A DNA stretch of 57,350 bases from MFAQ01 sp964429015 (GTDB lineage Bacteria; Patescibacteriota; Microgenomatia; UBA1400; MFAQ01): assembly GCA_964429015.1 (NCBI GenBank), contig CAYSAM010000004.1:1-57350 (forward strand), given 5' to 3'. Under the pieces are notes generated by a model. It was given only the letters and a program-made list of their open reading frames with translations. It was not told where the DNA came from and searched no databases. Shown here one piece after another: positions 50,194 to 57,282 of this stretch (position 1 is its first letter; each line of letters starts with the position of its first letter). Made by a program: the position numbers and the translations under genes.

Positions 50194-50935
50194 GTATTTA
50201 TTTTTTTATTTACTTGCCGTTGCCTTTATCTTTTTCGTAGTATCTAGTCTAAAAATCAACAAAATTGTCTGCCTCCAAAACAATAAAACCTGCGACAGTG
50301 TCTACCAAGATCTGTTAAACAAAAAAGTTGGATCAAGCCTAATAAATATTAGTTTTAGGCAGACAGTAAGAGATTTAAACTTGGCGCGTCCCACTAGTGG
50401 GGTTGATATTCACTTTAAGCTTTTTAATACCTTACTAGTAAATATAACCAACAACCAAAAATCACTAGATGTAAACTTAACTCTAGTCAGTAAGTATCCA
50501 AAACTTAGTATGGACAGTCTTCCAGAATCAAGCACAGCTGCTGTCTTTTTTAAAAAACCTAGTGTAGAAATAAAAGATTTTTTTTCTGATTTAACCAGCA
50601 CTAGTTTTAGTTTGTGGCCCAATGGGGAGCTTACACCAGCATCCTCATCTGAAGCAAAAATTAAATATTTTATTACCGAAAAGCCCAAAGTAGATGTTTT
50701 GGTCAATCTCTACGACTTAATAAATCAGCTTTTACAATACACTGATCCCGAAAATATTTATATTGTTGATAAAAACGTATTCTTGAGTAGAAGCGATCAA
50801 CCTGATATTATAACCTCAGTTCCTTTCGAGCAAACAGCACTTGTTGAGGCTTTACAATCATTGGGTTTTTTTACTACAATAAAAAAGGATACAAAAATTA
50901 TTGATCTTCGTTTTAAGAATCCAACAATAAGATAA
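50141..50935 (+). CDS. ftsQ: FtsQ/DivIB-like division protein, divergent
   Basis: A 264-residue protein with one N-terminal membrane helix (LKYLFFYLLAVAFIFFVVSS). Directly after it comes LKINKIVCLQNNKTCDSVYQ and a POTRA-like pattern (DLLNKKVGSSLINI, then VRDLNLARP) that resembles the first strands of FtsQ. The end, KIIDLRFKNPTI, matches the D-L-R-F-x-N-P close of FtsQ C-termini. The middle is unfamiliar. The Cys pair C-X6-C after the helix could form a disulfide. Position between murG and ftsA is the classical ftsQ position. The start at 50141 overlaps murG by 53 nt and could lie later. Confidence 0.72.
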   Translation: MLPKRSFLSLNRKLPNLKYLFFYLLAVAFIFFVVSSLKINKIVCLQNNKTCDSVYQDLLNKKVGSSLINISFRQTVRDLNLARPTSGVDIHFKLFNTLLVNITNNQKSLDVNLTLVSKYPKLSMDSLPESSTAAVFFKKPSVEIKDFFSDLTSTSFSLWPNGELTPASSSEAKIKYFITEKPKVDVLVNLYDLINQLLQYTDPENIYIVDKNVFLSRSDQPDIITSVPFEQTALVEALQSLGFFTTIKKDTKIIDLRFKNPTIR

Positions 50936-50937
50936 AA

Positions 50938-52212
50938 ATGGCAAAAACATCAGGAATAAACGCAATTGACATCGGTTCTAGCAAAATTACTTGTCTTATT
51001 ACGGTTCCATCTCAAGATGGACAAAAAATAAATGTAGTTGGTGTTGCTACAGTTCCTAGTCGTGGCGTAAAAAAGGGTCAGATAGTTAATATCGAGGAAT
51101 GTGTTAGCGCCATAACTGATTGTGTTGAATCTGCCGAAAGAATGGCGGGGTTCGGTATGGAAACAGCCTTTGTTTCTATTTCTGGTGAACATATCCAATC
51201 ACAAAATTCTCATGGCCTTGTCGCTATCCGAGAAACCGAACAGGAAATCACTCCAGACGATGTTTTTAGGGTTATTGAGGCAGCTAGAGCTATTTCTTTA
51301 CCTACCTCACGCGAAATAATCCATGTATTGCCCAGTGAGTTTATCGTAGACAGTCAAAAAGGTATCAAAGATCCTACTGGCATGTCTGGTATTAGACTGG
51401 AAACCGAAGCACATTTAATAACTGGTTTATCTCCAGCTATAAAAAATGTTACTCGTTGTGTTAGTGATCTTGGTATTACTGTTAGTGGTTTGGTGTTTAC
51501 TGGTCTTGCCTCTGCTGAAGCGGTTCTCTCTGATACAGACAAAGATCTAGGGGTTATCCTTGTCGACATTGGTGGTGGTACTACTAGTGTATGTGTCTTT
51601 TTGGAGGGTTCGTGTGTTTATTCTTCTGTTATCCCAATCGGTGCTAAAAAAATCAGTGACGATATTGCCATTGGTCTTCAAATAAGTGTCGATAGCGCTG
51701 AAAAAATTAAACATTTTGTCGGAAAACCAAAAAATGAAAAAACAGATGAGGATGGTAAACCTGGTGATGAGATAGATCTCTTAAAACTTGGAATCGCTGA
51801 AGAAGCAAAAACTGTCTCACGTAAAACTATTGTTGAGGGCATAATACGTCCCAGGTTGAATGAAATTTTTACCATGGTCAATCAAGTTGTTAAGCAATCA
51901 GGTTTTCAGGGACAGTCACCCGCTGGAGTTGTAATTACTGGTGGTGGTTCGCTTACCGTTCTTGCTACCGAAAGTTGTCGTCGCGTTTTGCAACTTCCTG
52001 CCAAAGTCGGTATTCCTTCTGGTCTTTCTGGAATGATCGACGAAATTAATACTCCCATTTCTTCTGCCTCAGTAGGTCTTGTCCTCTACGGTTTAAAAAA
52101 TAAAAGTGAACAGAGCGGTTCAGGTCTAAACTTCTCTGGTATGATAAAGGGGATTCCTGGGCAGAAGTACGCCAGCAAGGTAATCGACTTTATTAAATCA
52201 TTTTTACCATAA
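50938..52212 (+). CDS. ftsA: Cell division protein FtsA
   Basis: A 424-residue actin-like ATPase. INAIDIGSSKITCLITV is the phosphate-1 loop, GVILVDIGGGTTSVCVFLEG the phosphate-2 loop and GVVITGGGSLTVLATES the adenosine loop. VVGVATVPSRGVKKGQIVN and AFVSISGEHIQSQNSHG lie in the FtsA-specific 1C domain region. The C-terminal KYASKVIDFIKSFLP is the amphipathic membrane-targeting helix. It tethers FtsZ filaments to the membrane. It is followed after 1 nt by ftsZ. A TAAGAT 4 nt before the ATG is also the end of ftsQ, so no separate promoter is claimed. Confidence 0.94.
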   Translation: MAKTSGINAIDIGSSKITCLITVPSQDGQKINVVGVATVPSRGVKKGQIVNIEECVSAITDCVESAERMAGFGMETAFVSISGEHIQSQNSHGLVAIRETEQEITPDDVFRVIEAARAISLPTSREIIHVLPSEFIVDSQKGIKDPTGMSGIRLETEAHLITGLSPAIKNVTRCVSDLGITVSGLVFTGLASAEAVLSDTDKDLGVILVDIGGGTTSVCVFLEGSCVYSSVIPIGAKKISDDIAIGLQISVDSAEKIKHFVGKPKNEKTDEDGKPGDEIDLLKLGIAEEAKTVSRKTIVEGIIRPRLNEIFTMVNQVVKQSGFQGQSPAGVVITGGGSLTVLATESCRRVLQLPAKVGIPSGLSGMIDEINTPISSASVGLVLYGLKNKSEQSGSGLNFSGMIKGIPGQKYASKVIDFIKSFLP

Positions 52213-52213
52213 A

Positions 52214-53368
52214 GTGGGACTCGTAAAACCAGATACAAATACTTACGCCAAAATAAAAGTTTTAGGTGTTGGTGGTGGTGGAAACAACGCCATTAATTCC
52301 ATGATTAACTCTGGGAAAATTAAAGGCGTAGAATTTATTGCTGTTAATACCGACATGCAAGCTCTACTTGCTTCAAATGCTGATATTAAATTGCAAATTG
52401 GAGAAAAAAATACAAAAGGGTTAGGGTCTGGATCCAACCCCGACGTGGGAGCACAAGCCGCCGAAGAATCTCGAGAAAAAATAAAAGAAGTTTTGCTTGG
52501 TGCTGACATGGTTTTTATAACCGCAGGAGAAGGTGGAGGTACTGGTACTGGTGCTGCTCCCGTAATCGCCGAAATTGCCAAAAAAGATATTAACGCTCTT
52601 ACTGTGGCCGTCGTAACTAAACCTTTCTTGTTTGAGGGAGCCAGACGTCGTGTTCAGGCCGAAGAGGGGGTGGAAAAACTAAAAGAAAACGTTGACACTC
52701 TAATTGTTATTCCCAACCAACGTCTTATGGATGTTGTCAAAAAAGACCAATCACTTCTCGATGCTTTTAAAACCGCAGACTCTGTTTTGGGTCAAGGGGT
52801 TCAAGGTATCTCCGACCTTATTACTGTTCCTGGTCTTATTAACGTAGACTTCGCTGACGTTAAATCGGTTATGACCAACGCTGGCTCTGCTCTTATGGGT
52901 GTTGGTAGAGCTAGTGGTGAAAAGAGAGCTATGATCGCCGCCAATATGGCGGTTAGCTCACCTCTGTTGGAGGTTAGTATCGAAGGTGCTCGCGGTATTT
53001 TATTTAACATTACTGGTGGTAAGAGTCTGACTATGAATGAGGTCAACGACGCTGCTACCATCATCACTCAATCTGCCGATCCCGACGCTAACATTATTTT
53101 TGGTGCTTCAATTAGAGATGACATGGGTGATGACGTTCAGATTTCTGTCATCGCCGCTGGTTTTGATGAAGCCAGAAGACACTTTGGCAGCAATCAACGC
53201 AGTACTAGTTTTTTTATGCCAAGTAACGATAATAAAACCGAAACTCCAAAACCAATTGAATCCAAGCCAGAACCAGTTTCCGGTAGCAGCAAGTTTAAGG
53301 TAAACCACGAAGAGGTAAATATTGAAGATGATTTGGATATTCCAACTTTTTTAAGAAATAAATATTAA
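52214..53368 (+). CDS. ftsZ: Cell division GTPase FtsZ
   Basis: A 384-residue tubulin-like GTPase starting at GTG. IKVLGVGGGGNNAINSMI is the first nucleotide-binding loop, and G107-G-G-T-G-T-G113 (in GEGGGTGTGAAPVIAEIAK) the tubulin signature. FEGARRRVQAEEGVEKLKEN and DVVKKDQSLLDAFKTADSVL are further family blocks, and NADPDANII-type ITQSADPDANIIFGASIRDD the T7 catalytic-loop region. The C-terminal conserved tail reads DDLDIPTFLRNKY, which should bind FtsA. It forms the division ring and ends the dcw cluster. Length normal. Confidence 0.97.
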   Translation: MGLVKPDTNTYAKIKVLGVGGGGNNAINSMINSGKIKGVEFIAVNTDMQALLASNADIKLQIGEKNTKGLGSGSNPDVGAQAAEESREKIKEVLLGADMVFITAGEGGGTGTGAAPVIAEIAKKDINALTVAVVTKPFLFEGARRRVQAEEGVEKLKENVDTLIVIPNQRLMDVVKKDQSLLDAFKTADSVLGQGVQGISDLITVPGLINVDFADVKSVMTNAGSALMGVGRASGEKRAMIAANMAVSSPLLEVSIEGARGILFNITGGKSLTMNEVNDAATIITQSADPDANIIFGASIRDDMGDDVQISVIAAGFDEARRHFGSNQRSTSFFMPSNDNKTETPKPIESKPEPVSGSSKFKVNHEEVNIEDDLDIPTFLRNKY

Positions 53369-53369
53369 T

Positions 53370-53630
53370 ATGATCAAAAAAAAGAAATCTTTTAAGAAAA
53401 AAGAGGAAATAAATGTTACAGGTAAAAACTTAGTAGCTACTCTTAAAAAGCTAATCGAAGAGGGAAATGTTCGCCATGTTTTGGTAAAAAATAAAACCGG
53501 TAAGATTCTTTTTGAATTTCCTTTAACTGCTGGTGTCGTTGGTGCTGCCCTTTTACCAGTATTCGCTGGAATCGGCGCGATTGCAGCCATGATTGGTGAA
53601 TGCACCATCTCTGTAGAAAGAAATAAATAA
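53370..53630 (+). CDS. DUF4342-like small membrane-associated protein
   Basis: An 86-residue protein starting one base after the ftsZ stop. A highly basic N-terminus (IKKKKSFKKKEEINVTGKNL) is followed by LKKLIEEGNVRHVLVKNKTG, FEFPLTAGVVGAALLPVFAG and IGAIAAMIGECTISVERNK. This GN-R-x-(V/I)-x-(I/V)-K, P-L/T and C-terminal V-E-R pattern is the DUF4342 domain. The hydrophobic middle may lie on or in the membrane. No function is established. Being read with ftsZ (1-nt gap), it may share division-cycle expression (inference). Confidence 0.72.
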   Translation: MIKKKKSFKKKEEINVTGKNLVATLKKLIEEGNVRHVLVKNKTGKILFEFPLTAGVVGAALLPVFAGIGAIAAMIGECTISVERNK

Positions 53631-53646
53631 ATAAACCACCCGGTAG

Positions 53647-53676
53647 TATAATAAATCTATCCAAAATTAACGGAGG
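53647..53676 (+). promoter_or_regulatory. TATAAT promoter and GGAGG ribosome binding site of the pilin gene
   Basis: TATAAT at 53647-53652 is followed by a leader of about 25 nt with GGAGG at 53672-53676, 5 nt before the TTG start at 53682. It is one of only two strong Shine-Dalgarno sequences I find at gene starts in the window and is what fixes the unusual TTG start. Confidence 0.65.
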
Positions 53677-53681
53677 TTGCT

Positions 53682-54089
53682 TTGATAATTAATCCAAAGG
53701 AAAGTGGCCAAGGAATGGTCGAATATGCTTTAATTCTGGTTCTAGTTGCTATTGTGGTCTTTACGGCTCTCATGCTCCTTTATCCTTACATTGAGTATTT
53801 TGAAACAGAAGGCAATAGGGGTATTTTATCCTCAGCTCCTGTTATTTACGATCACGGTAGCCCGGTTTATTTGCCAGAGGGATCGTACTTTAGTAAGTAC
53901 ATTTTGGTCGATTACGAAAGTTGTGAGGAAGTTGATACTGGCCCCTACTATCTTAAAGTGGGGACTACGTATGAAGACCCCTCTGTTATTACAGTAGAAA
54001 AAACCCCATCATCAGACTATCAAATCTGTAATAATCTTCGCGGGACCTCAATTCAAGTGATCTACGCTTTTTATAAGTTGGAAAAGTAA
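53682..54089 (+). CDS. Flp/type IVb-like pilin
   Basis: A 135-residue protein starting at TTG, supported by GGAGG 5 nt upstream. The N-terminus (INPKESGQGMVEYALILVLV) has the prepilin pattern of Flp-like pilins: a short basic leader, a Gly before the cleavage site, Glu at +5 and a long hydrophobic helix (ALILVLVAIVVFTALMLL). The C-terminal about 90 residues form a small domain with two Cys in ESCEEV and QICNNL that could be bonded. The gene is alone: no prepilin peptidase or Tad ATPase is in the window. It ends at a strong terminator. It could be a surface fibre or a pseudopilin. Confidence 0.7.
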   Translation: MIINPKESGQGMVEYALILVLVAIVVFTALMLLYPYIEYFETEGNRGILSSAPVIYDHGSPVYLPEGSYFSKYILVDYESCEEVDTGPYYLKVGTTYEDPSVITVEKTPSSDYQICNNLRGTSIQVIYAFYKLEK

Positions 54090-54093
54090 TCAC

Positions 54094-54124
54094 AATATCT
54101 CCTCACAAGGGAGATATTTTTTTA
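54094..54124 (+). terminator. Intrinsic terminator after the pilin gene
   Basis: AATATCTCC (54094-54102) and GGAGATATT (54110-54118) form a perfect 9-bp stem with a 7-nt loop, followed by T residues (54119-54123). Confidence 0.85.
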
Positions 54125-54171
54125 TTACTTTACATTCGGGTAATATTCGTGTTTAATTTAGTTAGTGGCTT

Positions 54172-54200
54172 GTCATTCCGGACTAGATCCGGAATCTATA
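54172..54200. repeat. Hairpin repeat TTCCGG...CCGGAA, dispersed element copy
   Basis: ATTCCGG (54175-54181), loop ACTAGAT, CCGGAAT (54189-54195), then CTATATAAA. It is a perfect 7-bp inverted repeat in the gap before the 54219 gene, with a decayed relative at 5956-5988 after another gene end. Confidence 0.6.
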
Positions 54201-54218
54201 TAAATAAACACCGAAAAT

Positions 54219-54476
54219 ATGACTCAAAACATTTCCGAATCTGTTTCTGTCCAAATGGTTTTTGATCATCGTCTTCACTTGGCCAAGCCACAACAATTAT
54301 TTTGGAATAACAAAGTTTACCCAGTTACCCAGATTGGTTTGCGCCACTGCTTCCGAGAGGGTCGTAAACTCTTTCATATTTTTTCCTTGGTCAGCCACAA
54401 TCTTTTTTTTCGTCTTCGTTTTGATACTGAAAATTTATCTTGGACAATAGAACAAATCTCTGATGGTTTGGCTTAA
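54219..54476 (+). CDS. Small protein upstream of dinB, DUF6504-like (tentative)
   Basis: An 85-residue, basic, probably soluble protein that overlaps the start of the polymerase gene by 14 nt. The pattern FDHRLHLAKPQQLFWNNKVY, then PVTQIGLRHCFREGRKLFHI and a C-terminal FDTENLSWTIEQISDG, resembles small DUF6504-type proteins that sit beside Y-family polymerase genes in actinobacteria (an F-x-W-x-x-x-x-Y-x-V start and a W-x-(I/L)-x-x-x-x-D end). I cannot be sure of the family. The overlap implies translational coupling to the polymerase, suggesting a partner or regulator in translesion synthesis (inference). Confidence 0.5.
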   Translation: MTQNISESVSVQMVFDHRLHLAKPQQLFWNNKVYPVTQIGLRHCFREGRKLFHIFSLVSHNLFFRLRFDTENLSWTIEQISDGLA

Positions 54477-55692
54477 AAGTAGTTTTAATAAAGCAGAATC
54501 CACTTTTGTCCATTTGGATATCAACTCTTGTTTTGCTACCTTAGAACAACAAGCCAACCCTCTTTTTCGAAACAAGCCTTTGGTGGTAACAGCCTACTCT
54601 GGTAGAAAAGGCTGTGTTTTGGCTAGCTCTAAAGAAGCGAAAAAATTAGGCATAAAAACTGGCATGAGGCTAGAGGTTGCTCAAAAAATCTATCCCAACT
54701 TAATAAGTATTGTTTCCGACCCCAATAAATATCGCTTTATTCATCTGCAAATAAAATCTCTTCTCTTGGAGTACACTCCTTCTGTTAACCCTAAGTCTAT
54801 TGACGAGTTTGTTTTAGACTTTTCTACTTTCAACTCAAAGGAAATAAGCAATCTCAAACAAACTTGTCAAACTATTAAAAACAGGATTAAGTCTGAAATA
54901 GGGGATTATGTTACTGTTTCGGTAGGATTGGGTCCCTCTGCCTTTCTTGCTAAAACCGCAAGCAATTTAAAAAAACCAGATGGCTTAGAGGAAATAAATT
55001 TTCAAAATTTCTTGGATGTTTACTCCAAACTAGAGCTAACAGATCTCACTGGTATAAATACCAAAACTGCCACCAGGCTAAATATCGTCGGTATTTATAC
55101 AGTTTTAGATCTTTACTACGCCGACATTACTCTTCTCAAAAAAGCCTTTCACTCCATTCTTGCCTCTTATTGGTATCAAAAAATTAGAGGCTACGACGCT
55201 GGTGTTTGGACAGACTCAGTAAAAAGTATAGGTCATACCTACACCTTGCCCAAAGCTAGTGCCACGGTAGGCGAAACTAAGCTCGTCTTGGCCAAGCTGG
55301 CTGAAAAGGTTTCCGTTCGCCTCAGGCACCAAGGCTTTGTGGCTCATGGCCTAAGTTTGGGGGTTAGGTTCCAAAACCAAACAAGCTGCCACAAAAGCCT
55401 CACAGTTCAAGAATCTCTCTTTGACTCTAGTACTATATATTGTTTGGCAGAAAAGGTACTAGACATCTTTCCACGTCTTCCTGTTCGTAATATTTACCTT
55501 ACTTGCTTTAATCTGACGGTATCAAGTTCTTTGCAGCTAGATTTGTGGGGGCAAACCACTAAAAAAGCTGATCTTAACCAGTGCCTAGATACGATAAAAG
55601 AAAAGTGGGGGAACTATGCCATTCACCCTGCTAGCATCCTAGGATCTCAAAACCACGCTCCAGACGCTATTGGCTTTGGAAACATCCCATAA
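54463..55692 (+). CDS. dinB: Y-family DNA polymerase (DinB/Pol IV-like)
   Basis: A 409-residue protein. Catalytic residues are visible: D19 in FVHLDINSCFATLEQQ and D114-E115 in KSIDEFVLDF. CVLASSKEAKKLGIKTGMRL is the fingers segment. VTVSVGLGPSAFLAKTASNLKK and GINTKTATRLNIVGIYTVLD are the palm-to-thumb helix-hairpin-helix. The little-finger domain follows to residue about 365. LQLDLWGQ near the C-terminus is a good sliding-clamp-binding motif (QLxLW). It carries out translesion synthesis. Cys22 and Phe23 replace the usual FYA steric-gate neighbourhood. No LexA box is seen upstream. Confidence 0.9.
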   Translation: MVWLKSSFNKAESTFVHLDINSCFATLEQQANPLFRNKPLVVTAYSGRKGCVLASSKEAKKLGIKTGMRLEVAQKIYPNLISIVSDPNKYRFIHLQIKSLLLEYTPSVNPKSIDEFVLDFSTFNSKEISNLKQTCQTIKNRIKSEIGDYVTVSVGLGPSAFLAKTASNLKKPDGLEEINFQNFLDVYSKLELTDLTGINTKTATRLNIVGIYTVLDLYYADITLLKKAFHSILASYWYQKIRGYDAGVWTDSVKSIGHTYTLPKASATVGETKLVLAKLAEKVSVRLRHQGFVAHGLSLGVRFQNQTSCHKSLTVQESLFDSSTIYCLAEKVLDIFPRLPVRNIYLTCFNLTVSSSLQLDLWGQTTKKADLNQCLDTIKEKWGNYAIHPASILGSQNHAPDAIGFGNIP

Positions 55693-55695
55693 CAC

Positions 55696-55724
55696 TTGAC
55701 TTTGAAGCTATTTTGTGCTAAAAT
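55696..55724 (+). promoter_or_regulatory. Sigma70 promoter TTGACT-N17-TGCTAAAAT
   Basis: TTGACT (55696-55701), a 17-bp spacer, and TAAAAT (55719-55724) with an extended TG two bases before the -10. Transcription should start near 55731, leaving a leader of about 88 nt before the ATG at 55819. It is the best full -35/-10 pair in the window. Confidence 0.75.
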
Positions 55725-55734
55725 CCCCCCAATC

Positions 55735-55795
55735 GGTGAGCTAGATCTCACCAAAAAGGGCCTCTGGCCCATCGCACCCAAACCTTCTATGAAGG
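55735..55795 (+). promoter_or_regulatory. Structured 5' leader with three consecutive hairpins
   Basis: Hairpin 1: GGTGAG (55735-55740) / CTCACC (55747-55752), loop CTAGAT. Hairpin 2: GGGCC (55758-55762) / GGCCC (55766-55770), loop TCT. Hairpin 3: CCTTC (55783-55787) / GAAGG (55791-55795), loop TAT. An unpaired A-rich stretch then leads to GGAGG (55809-55813), 5 nt before the ATG. I do not recognise a known riboswitch or leader family. Confidence 0.65.
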
Positions 55796-55818
55796 AAAAA
55801 ATCTAACCGGAGGATAGA

Positions 55819-56697
55819 ATGATAGTTTTGTTGAATTGGTATCTCGGACTTCCAAATTGGGCTATGTTTTTTATAGCCTTGGTAATTATCCTGCCAATAA
55901 CGATTATTTTGGCAAAAATTTTCAAAGGTGAGGAGCCAACCCCCCGTGCTCATAACCCAGCAGAACAGTCTTTGATTGACTCAGTATTCTTCGCCATCGG
56001 TCTAAAACAGGCTGGTGACGCAGGCAAAAAATGGGGAGAAGAGCAATACAAGAATAAAAAGACCTTGAGCCCCGTTATACTTGGCCCAATTGGGTTGGTG
56101 TTGACTGTATGTTTCGTCTTATTTCAGGGGGTAGGTAAATACACCTCTCAAGATGAAAAAACAGTTACAGAAGAGCATAGCTGTACAAGAGAAACGGCTC
56201 TTGGCTTATTCTATTTGGGGATTGGAGAAAAAATTCAAACTGGTGATATCTGCTACGGCAAAACTGTCGAAGCAACACCAACGCCAACTCAGATCCCAAC
56301 CCAAATCCCAACACCGATCCAAACTTTGACCATCCCAGAGAGTGTTGCTGAGGTTCAGCAACCCACCCCGGTGGCAGAAACAGACAAGTATCCAACCCTG
56401 ACAATCAAAAACAACGGACGGGTGGATGTGGGAATTTGGACAGATGTAGAAGAAGGTGTTATCAACAAGCTCGTGCTTGTTGAAACCAAAGAGTGCGATG
56501 CTCTCGGATTTTTTCTACAGCCCCAAGACTACCCCACTTTTGTTGTTCCGCAAGATGCCCAAGCCGTGTATCTTGTAGTCGACTACAAATTTGAGGATTG
56601 GTCAGACGGCGGGACGGTATTGGTTGTAGAGGGGGATCAAATTGTTTTTAAAGCTTGCGTAGAAGGCCAAGTTTTCAAGTTATACACTTGGCCTTAA
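55819..56697 (+). CDS. Two-helix membrane protein with Pro/Thr linker and C-terminal ectodomain, unknown function
   Basis: A 292-residue protein. Membrane helices are at about 13-33 and 84-104. The segment between them (40-80: SLIDSVFFAIGLKQAGDAGK, charged) is probably cytoplasmic. An outer loop holds Cys122 and Cys145 and a linker of Pro-Thr-Gln repeats (TPTPTQIPTQIPTPIQT, about 153-169). A C-terminal beta-rich domain (about 190-292) contains Cys226 and Cys280. The layout is that of a cell-surface anchor presenting a small domain. No family is recognised. It has a strong sigma70 promoter, a three-hairpin leader, a real GGAGG and a strong terminator, so it is a stand-alone, probably highly expressed gene. 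Base composition looks less AT-rich than its neighbours. Confidence 0.6.
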   Translation: MIVLLNWYLGLPNWAMFFIALVIILPITIILAKIFKGEEPTPRAHNPAEQSLIDSVFFAIGLKQAGDAGKKWGEEQYKNKKTLSPVILGPIGLVLTVCFVLFQGVGKYTSQDEKTVTEEHSCTRETALGLFYLGIGEKIQTGDICYGKTVEATPTPTQIPTQIPTPIQTLTIPESVAEVQQPTPVAETDKYPTLTIKNNGRVDVGIWTDVEEGVINKLVLVETKECDALGFFLQPQDYPTFVVPQDAQAVYLVVDYKFEDWSDGGTVLVVEGDQIVFKACVEGQVFKLYTWP

Positions 56698-56702
56698 AAC
56701 CC

Positions 56703-56737
56703 AGACTCGAGTGAGAAATCACCCGAGTCTTTTTTTT
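56703..56737 (+). terminator. Intrinsic terminator after the ectodomain gene
   Basis: GACTCG (56704-56709), A, GTGA (56711-56714), GAAA tetraloop, TCAC (56719-56722), C, CGAGTC (56724-56729), then a run of eight T (56730-56737). It is a textbook intrinsic terminator with an internal A/C mismatch. Confidence 0.9.
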
Positions 56738-56749
56738 GCCAAAAAACTA

Positions 56750-56858
56750 CGTCACTGCGAGTTTTGGTACTCCAAACCGAAGCAATCTCCGACTCGCTAG
56801 ATTTCAGCACCCCCGGAGATTGCTTTGGTTTTCGCTTCGCTCAAATCGCGCAATGACG
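56750..56858. repeat. 109-bp imperfect palindrome of the TCATTGCGAG/CAATGACG family
   Basis: It begins CGTCACTGCGAG and ends CGCGCAATGACG. Inside, GAAGCAATCTCCG (from about 56781) pairs with CGGAGATTGCTT (about 56814-56825). It lies between a terminator and the stop of the minus-strand cupin gene. The layout matches widespread bacterial GTCATTGCGAG...GAAGCAATC elements; a related copy is inside the GT-C gene at 19096-19173. Confidence 0.75.
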
Positions 56859-56859
56859 A

Positions 56860-57243
56860 TTAATGCCCTGCCTCTTCTGCGGCCATAGCTTCAGCTTTGG
56901 TGGCATGAATAGTGCCTTCTGGATGATTAGCTGGGGAATATATGGTGTAAAGCTTTAATTTATCTGTTGTCGAAGTATTAATTATGTTGTGGTTAGTGCC
57001 AGCGGGGATAATAAGAACATCATCAGCAGCAAAAAAAGTTTCTTCACCATTTAAAACAGCTTTTCCTTCACCTATCTCAAACCGAAAAAACTGATCAACG
57101 TGCTCGTGCACTTCCATACCAATTTCTTCACCAGGGAGTAGCGACATAACTACTAGCTGAGAAAACTTACCAGTGTAAAGTACTTTTCTAAAATTCTCAT
57201 TTTTAATTGTTTCGTCCTCAATGTGAGCAAAATATCCTGTCAT
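56860..57243 (-). CDS. Cupin-domain protein, mannose-6-phosphate isomerase-like
   Basis: A 127-residue soluble single-domain cupin. GEEIGMEVHEHVDQFFRFE is cupin motif 1 with metal-binding His/Glu residues (H-E-H...Q-F), and IPAGTNHNIINTSTTDKLKL motif 2 with the third His. The C-terminal YTIYSPANHPEGTIHATKAE is the typical close of a small cupin group annotated as mannose-6-phosphate isomerase-like or AraC-type cupin, without proof of isomerase activity. A role in sugar metabolism is possible but not shown. The gene is alone on the minus strand, its 3' end touching the palindrome at 56750-56858. No clear promoter was identified. Confidence 0.82.
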   Translation of the reverse strand: MTGYFAHIEDETIKNENFRKVLYTGKFSQLVVMSLLPGEEIGMEVHEHVDQFFRFEIGEGKAVLNGEETFFAADDVLIIPAGTNHNIINTSTTDKLKLYTIYSPANHPEGTIHATKAEAMAAEEAGH

Positions 57244-57282
57244 TTTTTATTTATTTAATTATTAAACACCCTCATCTTACTC

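Noticed and set aside
52243..52581. 112-residue minus-strand ORF inside ftsZ
   Set aside because: It is antisense of the most conserved part of ftsZ, with Pro/Ala/Ser-rich low-complexity sequence.
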